A stretch of 61,041 bases of DNA, from assembly GCF_016863295.1 (NCBI RefSeq), contig NZ_BOOP01000053.1, positions 1 through 61,041 of the forward strand, read 5' to 3'. Origin of the DNA: Planotetraspora phitsanulokensis (lineage in GTDB: Bacteria > Actinomycetota > Actinomycetes > Streptosporangiales > Streptosporangiaceae). The notes under the pieces were generated by a model, which was given only the letters and a program-made list of their open reading frames with translations, ran no database searches and was not told the origin of the DNA. This document shows positions 45,203-54,219 of this stretch, piece after piece; position 1 is the first letter of the stretch; every line of letters starts with the position of its first letter. The position numbers and the translations under genes are program-made.

Positions 45203-46474
45203 CTAGGCCGCATGGGCCTTCCGGCGCCGTGCAGTGCGCGTGCCGGTGACGACCACGCCGACCATGGCCACGACCGCGATGACGATCCCGAAGCCGGTCG
45301 CCATGGACGTCACGCCGACGGCCCCGGCGAACTGGCCGGCGATGATCGCGGGGACGCCCATGGCGAGATAGCCCACGAGGTAGATGGCGGTGAACAACCC
45401 CGCGCGCTCGTGAGCCTCCACCTCGGGCACGAGTCCCCGGGTGATCCCCGAGAACGACGCACCGAGCCCCGCGCCGCCCAACACGGCGGCGGCCCACAGG
45501 AAGGGCAGTGCTTCAGCGCGGACGCTCACGATGAACTCGAGCGCGCCGAGGGTTGTCGCACTGGCCCCGAGAAGCCTCAAGTGGTGAGGCCGCACGCCGG
45601 TCGTGACCGCCGACACCACGGTCCCGACGCCGAAGGTGACGAACGCGACCAACGCACCGACGAGTGGGGTTCCGGCCCCGAACACGGCGCCCATCACGAT
45701 GGGGACCAGGCCCAGGAACAGCGCCATCGTCATGAACGCGCTGATCACGACGGGCATGGTCGATGCGAAGAAAGCGCGCACCTGGGGTGGCACCGAGACG
45801 CGCGGGACCAGCGACGCCAGCGCGCCCGGCTTGCGGGACGACGTCTCCGGAGTGAACACGGTGAAGACGGTTCCGGCGGCCATGACCACGACGAGAACCA
45901 GCCAGACCGTGAACGCGGGGTCGGAGACGAACTGGGCGAGCAGGCCCGCGAAGAGCGCTCCGATGCCCAGGCCCGCCAGGGGCGCCATGCTGGTCATCAG
46001 GGCCCCGAGCTTCTTGTGCCGCTCGGGAGCGAGTTCCACGACCGCGGCGCTGAGCGAGCTGGAGGCCGCCCCGGTGGCGACTCCCTGGACGATGCGGGCG
46101 GCGATGAGCCAGCCGATCGAGGGCGCGAACAGGAACACCAGCATCGCCGCCAGCTCGACCGCGAGCGCCGCGATCATGAGCGGGCGCCGGCCGACGTGGT
46201 CGGACAGCGATCCGATCACGAGGATCGCGATCAGGAGCGCGATCGCGTAGACGCCGAACGCGAGGGTCAGCTCCCACGGCGCCAGGCCCCAGTTCCGCTG
46301 GTAGATCGGGAGGAGCGGCGTCGGGGCGCCGGCCGCGACGAGGATCGCCACCATCGCCGCCGAGATGCCGGCGAAGCCGACGGTGCGCGGCAGGTACGGC
46401 CGGCGCGAGGAGGGGTTTCGCGCTCGCCGGCCTTCGGGGCCGGAAAGCAACCCAACCGTGTCTGGATTGGTCAC
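45203..46474 (-). CDS. MFS transporter
   Basis: A 423-residue major facilitator with 12 predicted helices. The loop 2-3 signature GSLSDHVGRRPLMIAA is present, with LVPIVMGAVFGAGTPL in the second half. It is of the drug:H+ antiporter type and probably exports a small toxic compound. Its start lies 13 bp after the NmrA-like gene's stop, making a tight operon NmrA-MFS-SDR. Confidence 0.92.
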   Translation of the reverse strand: MTNPDTVGLLSGPEGRRARNPSSRRPYLPRTVGFAGISAAMVAILVAAGAPTPLLPIYQRNWGLAPWELTLAFGVYAIALLIAILVIGSLSDHVGRRPLMIAALAVELAAMLVFLFAPSIGWLIAARIVQGVATGAASSSLSAAVVELAPERHKKLGALMTSMAPLAGLGIGALFAGLLAQFVSDPAFTVWLVLVVVMAAGTVFTVFTPETSSRKPGALASLVPRVSVPPQVRAFFASTMPVVISAFMTMALFLGLVPIVMGAVFGAGTPLVGALVAFVTFGVGTVVSAVTTGVRPHHLRLLGASATTLGALEFIVSVRAEALPFLWAAAVLGGAGLGASFSGITRGLVPEVEAHERAGLFTAIYLVGYLAMGVPAIIAGQFAGAVGVTSMATGFGIVIAVVAMVGVVVTGTRTARRRKAHAA

Positions 46475-46487
46475 AGCACCACCTAGG

Positions 46488-47387
46488 TCAGTCTCTGCGG
46501 CCGTTGAGGAGGTCGGCGTGCGCGCGGGCGTACTCGCCGACCGTCATCGACCGGCGGTCGGTGAGTTTCTCGATGTTGTCGTCGGCGCCCGACATGCGGC
46601 CGTTCTGGTAGTCGAGCATCGCGCCGGTGATGTGCGCGACGCCGTAGGGGGGCACGCCGGCCGCCTCGAGGTGCGCGGCATACTCCGCCATGGGCGGGTT
46701 CTCAAAGACGATCTTCCTGCCCAGGGCCTCGGTGAGTTCAGCCGCCATCTGCTCGTGGCCCATCTCGACCGGGCCGGAGAGCGGGATGGTGGTGCCGATG
46801 TGCTCTTCGGGGTGCAGCAGCAGCGCGGCGATGGCGCGCCCCTGGTCCTCGGCGGCGACGGGGGAACTGGTGCCCTCGCCCACCGGCATGTACAGGACGC
46901 CCTCCCGCAGCTTCGGCAGCATCCAGGGGTACTGCAACCACTCGAGGAAGAGGGTCGGGCGGAGATGGACGACGTTCAGCCCGGACCAGTTGAGCACCTT
47001 TTCGGCGATGTAGGTGTCGCGGCACGAGGGGCTGGTGGACTCGCGGTTCGCGGACCGCTGGGAGCAGTTGAGGACCGCCTTGACGCCCGTCTCCTTCGCG
47101 GCCTGGGTGAAGTTGACGGTCGCGTGGATGAGCCCCGGCGCGACCGGATAGCACAGATATGCCGCGTCCACGCCTTCCATGGCCGGCCGGAGGGTGTTGG
47201 GGTCCAGGAAGTCTCCGACGACGACCTCGGCTCCCTGGTCGGCGAGGGCCTGGGAACGTGCGTCGATGCTGCGCACCATGGCCCTGACGTTGAGGCCGAG
47301 GGCGATGGACTCCCGGACGGTCGCTCGCCCGGTGTCACCGGTCGCTCCCGAGACGAGGACGGTCTTGCTTGTCGCTGATGAGGACAT
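46488..47387 (-). CDS. NmrA/NAD(P)H-binding family protein
   Basis: A 299-residue atypical SDR (NmrA-like). The nucleotide motif is VLVSGATGDTGRATV at ~9-23, then FLDPNTLRPAMEGVDAAYLC. Members reduce quinones or act as redox sensors. The ATG at 47387 follows GCGGAGAA; an upstream in-frame start at 47411 lacks a site. First gene of the operon opposite the HxlR regulator at 47794. Confidence 0.9.
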   Translation of the reverse strand: MSSSATSKTVLVSGATGDTGRATVRESIALGLNVRAMVRSIDARSQALADQGAEVVVGDFLDPNTLRPAMEGVDAAYLCYPVAPGLIHATVNFTQAAKETGVKAVLNCSQRSANRESTSPSCRDTYIAEKVLNWSGLNVVHLRPTLFLEWLQYPWMLPKLREGVLYMPVGEGTSSPVAAEDQGRAIAALLLHPEEHIGTTIPLSGPVEMGHEQMAAELTEALGRKIVFENPPMAEYAAHLEAAGVPPYGVAHITGAMLDYQNGRMSGADDNIEKLTDRRSMTVGEYARAHADLLNGRRD

Positions 47388-47793
47388 GTTGTTCTCCGCT
47401 GGTCGATTCACGATGCGGTGGTGGACTGGGTGGAGTCAGCAGCCCCGTGCCGAACGGATCGGGGATCTTCGTGACGTACGGCACGAGCCGAGCGGCCGCG
47501 ATCCCGACCGGCAGGGTGCACCGGGAGTCTCCCGGCGCCGGCTCGCGTGACGAGCAGCCCGCCGATCACGGGTTCGAGGTGACGGCGAAAACGTCCGGGC
47601 CCGCCGTGGGTGCGGCGAGCTACGGGGACCACGCGCGGGCCGTGCGTGACCGCCCGTCGCAACTCCTCGACCCGGACGGTCGCCCAGGTCCGTTCGGGCA
47701 TGTCAGTGACCCTAGGCTCGCTACTTCGTTTTTGCAAGTCAACTTCACAAGACGAATCGAACTGTAAGTTAAAGAGTTTGCTATGGTTGAAGC
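47388..47793. other. Divergent intergenic region of NmrA and HxlR genes
   Basis: Around 400 bp. The last 70 bp before the HxlR start are AT-rich and contain TTCACAAGACGAATCGAACT-type sequence, a likely promoter/operator zone. A minus-strand open stretch starting at about 47701 (PERTWATVRVEELRRAVTHG) might be a gene remnant. Confidence 0.35.
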
Positions 47794-48441
47794 ATGAAGC
47801 GTCGTGATTACGGGCAGTACTGTGGCCTGGCCCGGGCGTTGGAGCTCGTGGGCGAACGATGGGCGCTGCTGATCGTGCGCGATCTCGCGGTGCGGCCGCA
47901 CCGCTACACCGACCTGCTCGACGGGCTGCCGGGCATTCCCACCAACGTGCTCTCCACCCGGCTCAAGGAGCTCGAGCAGTCGGGCATCGTCGAACGCCGC
48001 GTCGCGCCGGCGCCGCAGCGCGGCGTCCTCTACACGCTGACCTCCGTCGGCCGCGAACTCGAACCGGCCATCTTCGCCCTCGGGCGCTGGGGAGCCGTGC
48101 ACACGGGCGAGCCGCGGCCGGGCGAGATCGTCACGCCCGAGTCGCTGATCATGAACCTGCGGGGAGTCTTCGACGCCGAAGCCGCGGCCGGGGTGACCGC
48201 GACCTGGGAGGTCCGCGCCCCCGACCTGGTGGTGCACCTCATGGTCACCGACGGGAAGCTCGAAGCCGGCGTAGGCCCGGCTCCAGGCGAGCCCGATCTT
48301 GCGATCGCCTTCCAGCCGGACGGGCTCCCCTCCTACTGGGCGCTCATGCGGGCGGCCAAGTGCGGGTTGGTCGAACTGTCCGGGCGCCGCGAACTGTTGA
48401 ACACCTTCCTGCGCCTGTTCGCCATCCCCCAGCCGGCCTGA
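47794..48441 (+). CDS. HxlR-type winged-helix regulator
   Basis: A 215-residue HxlR/MarR-type regulator beginning MKRRDYGQYCGLARALELVG with ERWALLIVRDLAVRPHRYTD and a winged helix to ~100. The single early cysteine (YCGL) is the conserved HxlR redox/electrophile-sensing position. An SCP2-like C-terminal domain (~120-205) follows, which could bind a lipophilic ligand. It probably controls the divergent NmrA-MFS-SDR operon. Confidence 0.9.
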   Translation: MKRRDYGQYCGLARALELVGERWALLIVRDLAVRPHRYTDLLDGLPGIPTNVLSTRLKELEQSGIVERRVAPAPQRGVLYTLTSVGRELEPAIFALGRWGAVHTGEPRPGEIVTPESLIMNLRGVFDAEAAAGVTATWEVRAPDLVVHLMVTDGKLEAGVGPAPGEPDLAIAFQPDGLPSYWALMRAAKCGLVELSGRRELLNTFLRLFAIPQPA

Positions 48442-48544
48442 AGCAGGTCGTAAGCCCCCCGTCGGGGCGCTCCAGGATCGCGGCGACAGCCGCCGCCCAG
48501 CCCACCTTGCGGAACGCCGGCCGGGACAGACGGCCCGTCGCGTA

Positions 48545-48961
48545 CTAGTTGTCGGCGAGCTGCGGGTAGAGCGCTTCGAGCGGACCGGACAGCTTCTGCT
48601 TGACGTCGCGGCTGATGTCGTCGCATATCACTTCGAGGTCGCCGGCTTCGAGGCCGTCGTAGATGACGGCGACCATGTCGCGCGGGTCGGCCTTGGGCAC
48701 GTCGAGCTCCGCGATGAGCGGGGTGTCCGTGAAGGCGAGGTGCGCGCCGACGACCTGGATGTTCTGCGCGGCGAGTTCGAGCCGCAGACCGTTGGTCAGG
48801 GACCAGAACGCGGACTTGGTCGAGGGGTAGGCCGAGGGCGTGGCCAGCCAGCTCAGCCCGGAGTGGATGTCGACCAGCGCGCCACCGCCGTTGGCCGCGA
48901 GGACCGGCGCGAACGCCTGCGCCACGGCGAGCGGACCGAACACGTTGGTCTCGTACAGCGC
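48545..48961 (-). pseudogene. SDR-family protein, C-terminal fragment
   Basis: The C-terminal ~135 residues of an SDR: NVFGPLAVAQAFAPVLAANG, the active site AYPSTKSAFW with tyrosine and lysine intact, and DPRDMVAVIYDGLEAGDLEV. The cofactor-binding N-terminus is missing: from about 48961 the sequence passes into unrelated DNA beside the recombinase remnant. Confidence 0.8.
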
Positions 48962-49021
48962 GGGGTGTCGACTCGTGCGGCCAGGTACACGCGATTGAGT
49001 TCGCCCAGTTCAGCGGTGGCC

Positions 49022-49684
49022 CTACTGATCGGTGGGGAGATGGCTGACGGCGTCTTCGAGGTCGGCGTGGGTAGGCAGGGTGTAGCGGCGGGTGGTGTCG
49101 AGGCGGGTGTGGCCGAGGAGTTCGGCGACGACGACGATGTCGACGCCCGCGCGCAGGAGGTTGGTCGCCAAGGTGTGCCGCAGGATGTGGGCGGAAAGGG
49201 CGAGGGCGCCCACGTCGTCGAGGATGTCGGCGTCAGTGGCGAGTTCGTCCATGAGCTGGTCGACCGCCCGGGTCGACAGACGCCCGCCGCGGCGATTGAG
49301 GAACAGCGCCGGGGTGTCGGCGCCGGGCCAGGAGGCGCAGTCGGTGCGCCACTCGGTGATGGAGATCCGCGCGGTGCCGTCCAGGAGCGGGATCTCGCGG
49401 GAGGTCTCGCCCTTGCCGGAGCGGACGATGAGCTTGCCTTTGCGCGCCGAGAGCGGGACGTCGTCGTCGTCCAGAGCGACGAGCTCGGCGATCCGGACGC
49501 CGGAGTAGAACAGCAGCCGGTCGCGGGCGAGGGGCCGGCGTTCGACGGCGCGCAGGTAGCGCTTCTGCTGGCGGGCGTCCAGGGCGCGGGGCGCGAGCTT
49601 GGGGGCGTCGTCGCGGCGGACGACGGCGGGGCCGAGTCCGAGCTGGGTGAAGAAGTGGTCCAACGCGGTGAGGTGCTGGGGCGG
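49022..49684 (-). pseudogene. Tyrosine recombinase without N-terminal domain
   Basis: The catalytic domain of a XerC/D-like integrase is complete: SGVRIAELVALDDDDV (first Arg), HILRHTLATNLLRAG (His-Leu-Arg), LLGHTRLDTTRRYTLP (His and nucleophilic Tyr). The N-terminal SAM-like core-binding domain is missing; similarity begins at QHLTALDHFFTQLGLG and the reading upstream of 49684 is unrelated. The protein is probably unable to bind its sites. Its original mobile element cannot be seen. Confidence 0.8.
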
Positions 49685-49791
49685 ATCGGCGTCGGCTGCC
49701 CGACCAGAGACAGCGATGTGCAAACGCAGCCGGAGGCCCGATCTTGTGTCACCGTTCGCAGTGGACTTCTTCGCGTACCCGCTCAGATCGG

Positions 49792-50373
49792 TCAACGGCG
49801 CACCCGATAGCGCAGGTGAAGCACCCGGTTGCCCTGAATCACCACGTCAGGATCCTCCAACAGGTGCTGCGCGTGGACCGACCCGAAGTAGCGCTTGCCG
49901 GACCCGAACACGACGGGTACGACGTCCATGCGCACCTCGTCGATCAGGCCCGCGGCAAGCACCTGGCCACCGACGTCGCCAGCGGCGACCTCGACCGTGC
50001 GGTCACCCGCGAGCTCCTGCGCCTTGGCCATGGCTGCCTCGACGCCGTCGACGAAGTGAAACGGCGCCTCGGGGTCCCAACCCTCGGGCATCGGCCGGTG
50101 CGACACGACGACCACGTGGTCGATGCCGCCCGGAGGCTTCCCGTCCCAGCCGTCCGTCATGTCGAAGACGTGGCGGCCGACGATCGTGACTCCGATCTGG
50201 TCCCAGTACGGTCGGGTGTAGTCGTAGGACGTCTGCGACACCTTCAGCTCGCCGCTCTCGTCCAACGGGACGTCACCGCTGGACAACCAGTCGAACAGCG
50301 GTCCGGGCTGGTCATTCTCGTCCGCGACGAAGCCGTCCACCGACACCGAGCTGTACATGACCACCTTGCCCAC
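49792..50373 (-). CDS. Dihydrofolate reductase-like (RibD C-terminal) protein
   Basis: A 193-residue protein of the YwjB/YyaP group beginning VVMYSSVSVDGFVADENDQ, with GVTIVGRHVFDMTDGWDGKP, VEVAAGDVGGQVLAAGLIDE and VPVVFGSGKRYFGS. The fold is DHFR/RibD-like and probably NADPH-dependent; the substrate is unknown. It lies 66 bp after the AraC gene on the same strand, so the two may be co-transcribed. Confidence 0.9.
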   Translation of the reverse strand: MGKVVMYSSVSVDGFVADENDQPGPLFDWLSSGDVPLDESGELKVSQTSYDYTRPYWDQIGVTIVGRHVFDMTDGWDGKPPGGIDHVVVVSHRPMPEGWDPEAPFHFVDGVEAAMAKAQELAGDRTVEVAAGDVGGQVLAAGLIDEVRMDVVPVVFGSGKRYFGSVHAQHLLEDPDVVIQGNRVLHLRYRVRR

Positions 50374-50439
50374 GGGGCTCTCCTCTGCATTGGGGTGCCC
50401 CCAAATTAGCGTGTCGTGAGCTGTCGCTCTTGTAAGAAA

Positions 50440-51279
50440 TCAATCGGCCGGCAGCGGCCAGCCGTCCATCACGTGGCCGGGATGTTCGCGCAGGAACCGC
50501 CGCCGGACTTCGACGTACCGGGTCGGCGTGAGCCCGGTGAACGCCCGGAACTCGTGGCCGAAGTGCGCCTGGTCGAAGTAGCCTGCGCCACCGGCGAGGT
50601 CGCCCCAGTCGATCGGTCCGGCGGGGTTGATCGCGAACACGGTGGCGGCGAAGCGGTAGGTGCGGGCCAGCCGCTTCGGCGTGACGCCGATGAGCTCCTT
50701 GAACCGCTGTGCCAGATGAGTGCTGCTGACACCGGCTGCCACGCTCAGGTCGCCGATCGCCACCGCCCCGCTGGTCGCCGCGATGACGCTGCTCATATGG
50801 CGGACCAGCCCCAGACCGGCGGTCTCGCACAGCCGTCGCATCAGCTCCTCCTCGAGCAGCGTCAGCATCTCGTGCGGTCCGTCCGCCGTGGCCAGCCGGT
50901 CTCGCAGCTCAGCAATGGCGGGCCGGCCCCAAACCTGCTCTACCGTCACCGGCCGGTCACACAGCTCGGCCGCGGGCATCGGCAGGAACGGCGCCAGCCC
51001 CCACGGCTTGACGTGCACGCCGACGGACCGGGTCCGGAGTGGGTAGCCGAACTCCAACGCGCGGGTGGGCATGGTGACCACGCAGCCGTCGGCGTACTCG
51101 GCCGTCTCGATGTCGGTGCCGGCGCGGATGCGGAACGGCGCCCCGAGGTTGACGATGAGCAACGCCGACGGCATCGGCGGCAGCATCAGCCGGGCGTACG
51201 GCGGCGCACCCTCCAGGTAGTAAAGGTCGTCGATCAGCCCGTCCAGCGGTGGTCGCGGCACTCTGGACACGTACTCCAC
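50440..51279 (-). CDS. AraC-family regulator
   Basis: A 279-residue regulator from a GTG at 51279. The N-terminal AraC-like sensory domain (PPLDGLIDDLYYLEGAPPYA) is followed at ~180-275 by two helix-turn-helices (DLSVAAGVSSTHLAQRFKEL, FDQAHFGHEFRAFTGLTPTR). The GTG lies directly after GATACTGTCGGC, and no ribosome site is evident, suggesting a leaderless mRNA. It likely controls the DHFR-like gene downstream. Confidence 0.9.
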   Translation of the reverse strand: MEYVSRVPRPPLDGLIDDLYYLEGAPPYARLMLPPMPSALLIVNLGAPFRIRAGTDIETAEYADGCVVTMPTRALEFGYPLRTRSVGVHVKPWGLAPFLPMPAAELCDRPVTVEQVWGRPAIAELRDRLATADGPHEMLTLLEEELMRRLCETAGLGLVRHMSSVIAATSGAVAIGDLSVAAGVSSTHLAQRFKELIGVTPKRLARTYRFAATVFAINPAGPIDWGDLAGGAGYFDQAHFGHEFRAFTGLTPTRYVEVRRRFLREHPGHVMDGWPLPAD

Positions 51280-51639
51280 GCCGACAGTATCGCCGACGCC
51301 CGCCGGCATCGCGCGCCGGATGGTCCAGCCGCGCTGCCGCCGCAACGGGCAATGCCCGCACGCCAGGCGCGCCATGCCGTATCGCAACGAACCCCTTAGT
51401 GGACATCTCCTCGAAGGGCAGGCGTAGCCATGCCGGGCCGGACCCTCGATGGCCAACATCCACACGTCGAAGAAACGGCCTAGGTCTGATCCCTGAACCC
51501 AGAGTTGCGTCAGCCAGCGGGAACCGTCGCCTGAGCGTCTCGCTACGGGTGTGGCCAAATAGCTCCCAGATCGCCTCCTCGGTGAACGTCTTGACGGTCT
51601 CGCCGTCCTTGGGGCGCTCGATCGTGCCTCCCACTACGG
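51280..51639 (-). other. Unidentified minus-strand gene fragments
   Basis: A minus-strand piece starts near 51634 (GGTIERPKDGETVKTFTEEA, IWELFGHT) and appears to change frame near 51550 (RWLTQLWVQGSDLGRFFDVW). It may be a decayed small gene; no family is recognised. Confidence 0.3.
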
Positions 51640-51665
51640 TTGAGAATGCTGCTTTCGCAGGCCTT

Positions 51666-51906
51666 TCAGAAGCAGTGCACGTCGAGGACCGCCCTGGCGA
51701 ACGCCTCCGGAGCCTCCTGCGGGAACCACGGGCCCGTGTGGTGGGCCGGACTCGGCGTAGCCGACGTTCAGGACGCCGGCCTCGACGTTCCTGAGCGTGG
51801 GCGCCGAGGCGGGCGTCGCGGGGGAACCTGTGGGGAGAACCGCTGCAGGGAGAGCCGTCGCTGCGGCTCCGCCGACCACCAATTTGGAGAACGTACGCCT
51901 GTTCAT
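51666..51906 (-). pseudogene. Tat-exported alpha/beta hydrolase, internally deleted
   Basis: From ATG 51906 a twin-arginine signal (MNRRTFSKLVVGGAAATALP) and the mature start LNVGYAESGP are readable. The sequence then jumps, in another frame, to a hydrolase C-terminus (GPWFPQEAPEAFARAVLDVH) ending at 51666. About 220 internal residues, including the nucleophile, are missing. Confidence 0.65.
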
Positions 51907-51961
51907 TTCATCGAACTTCCGTGTGCGAAGGAACCGCGCCTTGGCTGCACCGCGGCGCGCA

Positions 51962-52612
51962 CTATGACGAGCCGGTTCGTCGTTGACCTGGCTCTTCGGC
52001 CCATTGGGAATGGTTCTTTCTGGCCCACGCGGTCGTCACCGAGCCCGTGCGCATCCCCCGCCTCGCCTCGGGGTCCCGGTACGCCAGCCGGATGTGCGCG
52101 AAGACGACAACGGCGATGGCCAGCGCCGTCACGTCGTGCACGAAGATCGCGCTCGCGCGGGAGATCGCCGGCAGAGCCCTGGTAAACCACATCAGCAAAC
52201 CGGTGAACGTCATGAGCGGTACTGCTCCGGCGATCCAGCCTGCGTAGATCTTCTGCCCAGCGTTGAACTTGCCGGCCGGGCGCGGTCCCGGCGTGCCCCT
52301 GCGTACCGCGCGCAGCCACTGCCCGTCGTACGGCGCCAGCCGGTTGAGCCTGCGCAGGTCGGCGCGGAACGCGCGCGAGGCGAGACCGAGGAGGACCGGC
52401 GCGGGCAGCAGGAGCCCTGACCACTCGTGGACGACGACCATCAGATGGCGACGGCCGAACAGCTGAGCCAGCGGCGGGAAGTACAGGCAGGCTGCCGTCC
52501 CCGTGCACAGCAGCATAAGAGCGGCGGTGGAGCGGTGGACCAGGCGCTCGCCACGGCTGAACCGCCTGAGCAACGGCTCAGGCCTCCTGGTCGAGCCAGC
52601 CGTCGACGTCAT
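51962..52612 (-). CDS. Cytochrome b subunit for the molybdopterin oxidoreductase
   Basis: A 216-residue membrane cytochrome of the formate dehydrogenase gamma/cytochrome b561 type, with four helices. Candidate haem ligands are His26 (LVHRSTAAL), His62 (VVHEWSGLLL), His159 (FVHDVTALAI) and His173 (FAHIRLAY). Its start overlaps the end of the molybdopterin gene by 35 bp, so they are translationally coupled. It likely links that enzyme to the quinone pool. Confidence 0.85.
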   Translation of the reverse strand: MTSTAGSTRRPEPLLRRFSRGERLVHRSTAALMLLCTGTAACLYFPPLAQLFGRRHLMVVVHEWSGLLLPAPVLLGLASRAFRADLRRLNRLAPYDGQWLRAVRRGTPGPRPAGKFNAGQKIYAGWIAGAVPLMTFTGLLMWFTRALPAISRASAIFVHDVTALAIAVVVFAHIRLAYRDPEARRGMRTGSVTTAWARKNHSQWAEEPGQRRTGSS

Positions 52613-53270
52613 AACCGTACTCCTCCCAATAACCCGGGATGACCTTGTCGGTGACGGAGATGCCGGACAGCCATTTGGCGGACTTGTAGAAGTACATCGG
52701 GGCCACGTAGAGCCGTACGGGACCGCCGTGCTCGTGGGTGAGCGGCTCGTCCAGCATGTCCAGGGCGATCAGTACGTCGGCCCGGCGGGCCTGCTCGAGT
52801 GTGAGACTCTCGGTGTAGACACCGTCGAAGCATGTGAAGCGGACCGCCTTGCCCTTGGCGCGCACCCCGGCCGCGTCGAGCAGGTCCGAGAGCAGGACTC
52901 CGGCGAAGGGGACGTCCGGCACCCGCCAGCCGTCGGTGCACCTCGCCTCGCCGACGATTCGGGTCTGGGGCAGCGCGCGCAGCTCGCCCAGCGTGTACGT
53001 CCCGGGCCGCTCGACCAGACCGCCGATCTCCAGCTGGTAGTCGGCCGCGGTCTTCCTGGGCACCGAGGCCGCGACGCTGTAGTAGCGAAAGCCGCCCGGG
53101 TTGGGCAGCAGTCCGCTGAGCCCGGTGGGGTCGTGCTGGGAGACGGCCCCGAGGACCCGCTCCCAGCCGTTCTGTACGAAAGGTGCGGTGACGATACCGG
53201 CGGCGCCCAGGCCCAGCATCGAGAGCATCACCCGGCGCGCGATCGGCGGGCCGCTCTCCGGCTCACTCAC
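52578..53270 (-). CDS. Molybdopterin-dependent oxidoreductase (sulfite oxidase/YedY fold)
   Basis: A 230-residue Oxidored_molyb enzyme. A twin-arginine-like anchor (ARRVMLSMLGLGAAGIVTAP) directs it across the membrane; the molybdenum-ligating cysteine is Cys111 in GEARCTDGWRVP; HGGPVRLYVAPMYFYKSAKW is the family C-terminal signature. The GTG at 53270 was preferred to a longer upstream frame. With the cytochrome b it forms a membrane redox module for an unknown sulfoxide, sulfite or similar substrate. Confidence 0.87.
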   Translation of the reverse strand: MSEPESGPPIARRVMLSMLGLGAAGIVTAPFVQNGWERVLGAVSQHDPTGLSGLLPNPGGFRYYSVAASVPRKTAADYQLEIGGLVERPGTYTLGELRALPQTRIVGEARCTDGWRVPDVPFAGVLLSDLLDAAGVRAKGKAVRFTCFDGVYTESLTLEQARRADVLIALDMLDEPLTHEHGGPVRLYVAPMYFYKSAKWLSGISVTDKVIPGYWEEYGYDVDGWLDQEA

Positions 53271-53805
53271 AGTCGTGTTTCCAGCAGCCGCGGCGCCCTG
53301 CCGCGGTGGACGGCGGGGTCTGGGAAGCCTTCCGGTCTCGCACACGACTGACCTTGCCCTCGCACCCTCCGGCGACGTACGCCGTGGTGGTCGGGGGGAC
53401 ATGCCGCTCTGCAAGAGCTGCGCTGATGGGCGGATGTTTCATCAACTCGGTACTCCTCATCTTCGGTCCGTCTCAGGCGAGCGCGGTCGGCGACGGTGAA
53501 CTGCGCGCGTCGATCAGCGGATACGCGATGAGCAGGGCGTCCGTCACGGCGGAGGGCTCGGGAATTCGAAATCAACTCTCCTGGGACAGGCCGCCCGGGG
53601 ACCCCAGGGAGGACACTGGCCGGAGCCCTGGTTCTGTCGTGTTCCGGTGGGCTGCACGGATGGTCGACGGCGCTCCCGGAATCGCTAGGAGCGTTCCATC
53701 AATCGCTACGGCCGCCGAATAACGAGCCGATTGCACTGCCTGGTTGCGCCGCTTCTCCCAGTTCGGCCTGGGATCTTTTCCTCGGCGACAGCAGGAGGAA
53801 CGCCC
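53271..53805. other. Intergenic with possible IS4-type scrap
   Basis: No intact gene. The minus strand at ~53650-53720 reads AVAIDGTLLAIPGAPSTIRA, faintly like the region around the first aspartate of IS4-family transposases. Weak evidence. Confidence 0.25.
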
Positions 53806-54183
53806 ATGCTCAGGACGAGCGACGCACTCGGTTACGCAGTCATCGACGTGGAAACGACCGGCCTCCGGCCCTCCTGGCATCGAATGGTCGAGGTGGGGAT
53901 CGTCCACCTCGACCCCGCGGGCGAGATTACGGGCGAGTGGACCACCCTGGTTAATCCTGAACGTGATCTAGGCCCTCGGCACATCCACGGCATCACCGCG
54001 GCTGACATCCGTCACGCCCCCACGTTCGGTGAGATCGCCGGAGCCGTGGCGACACTTCTGCGGGGCAGGATCGTGAACGCCCACAACGCACAGGATGTGC
54101 ACGTCGGCGTGGGCTACCACGTTGACGAATGCCATGGGGTCGTCGCTGAGTTCAAACCACTCGGTGTCGTCGATGCGGGCTGA
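53806..54183 (+). pseudogene. DEDDh 3'-5' exonuclease, 3' truncated
   Basis: ATG 53806 follows a strong AGGAGGAA site. The DnaQ-like Exo I motif is YAVIDVETTGL, and Exo II begins at GRIVNAHNA, where family members continue FDLGFL. Here the sequence changes at ~54095 into unrelated DNA, and the frame ends at 54183. The Exo III motif is absent, so it is inactive. Confidence 0.75.
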
Positions 54184-54219
54184 GTTCAGCACGAACCGGC
54201 GTCCGGATGACTTAGTTGA

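Noticed and set aside
45188-46486. Long plus-strand open frame opposite the MFS transporter
   Set aside because: Arg/His/Asp-rich noise frame; the minus-strand MFS protein has helices and family motifs.
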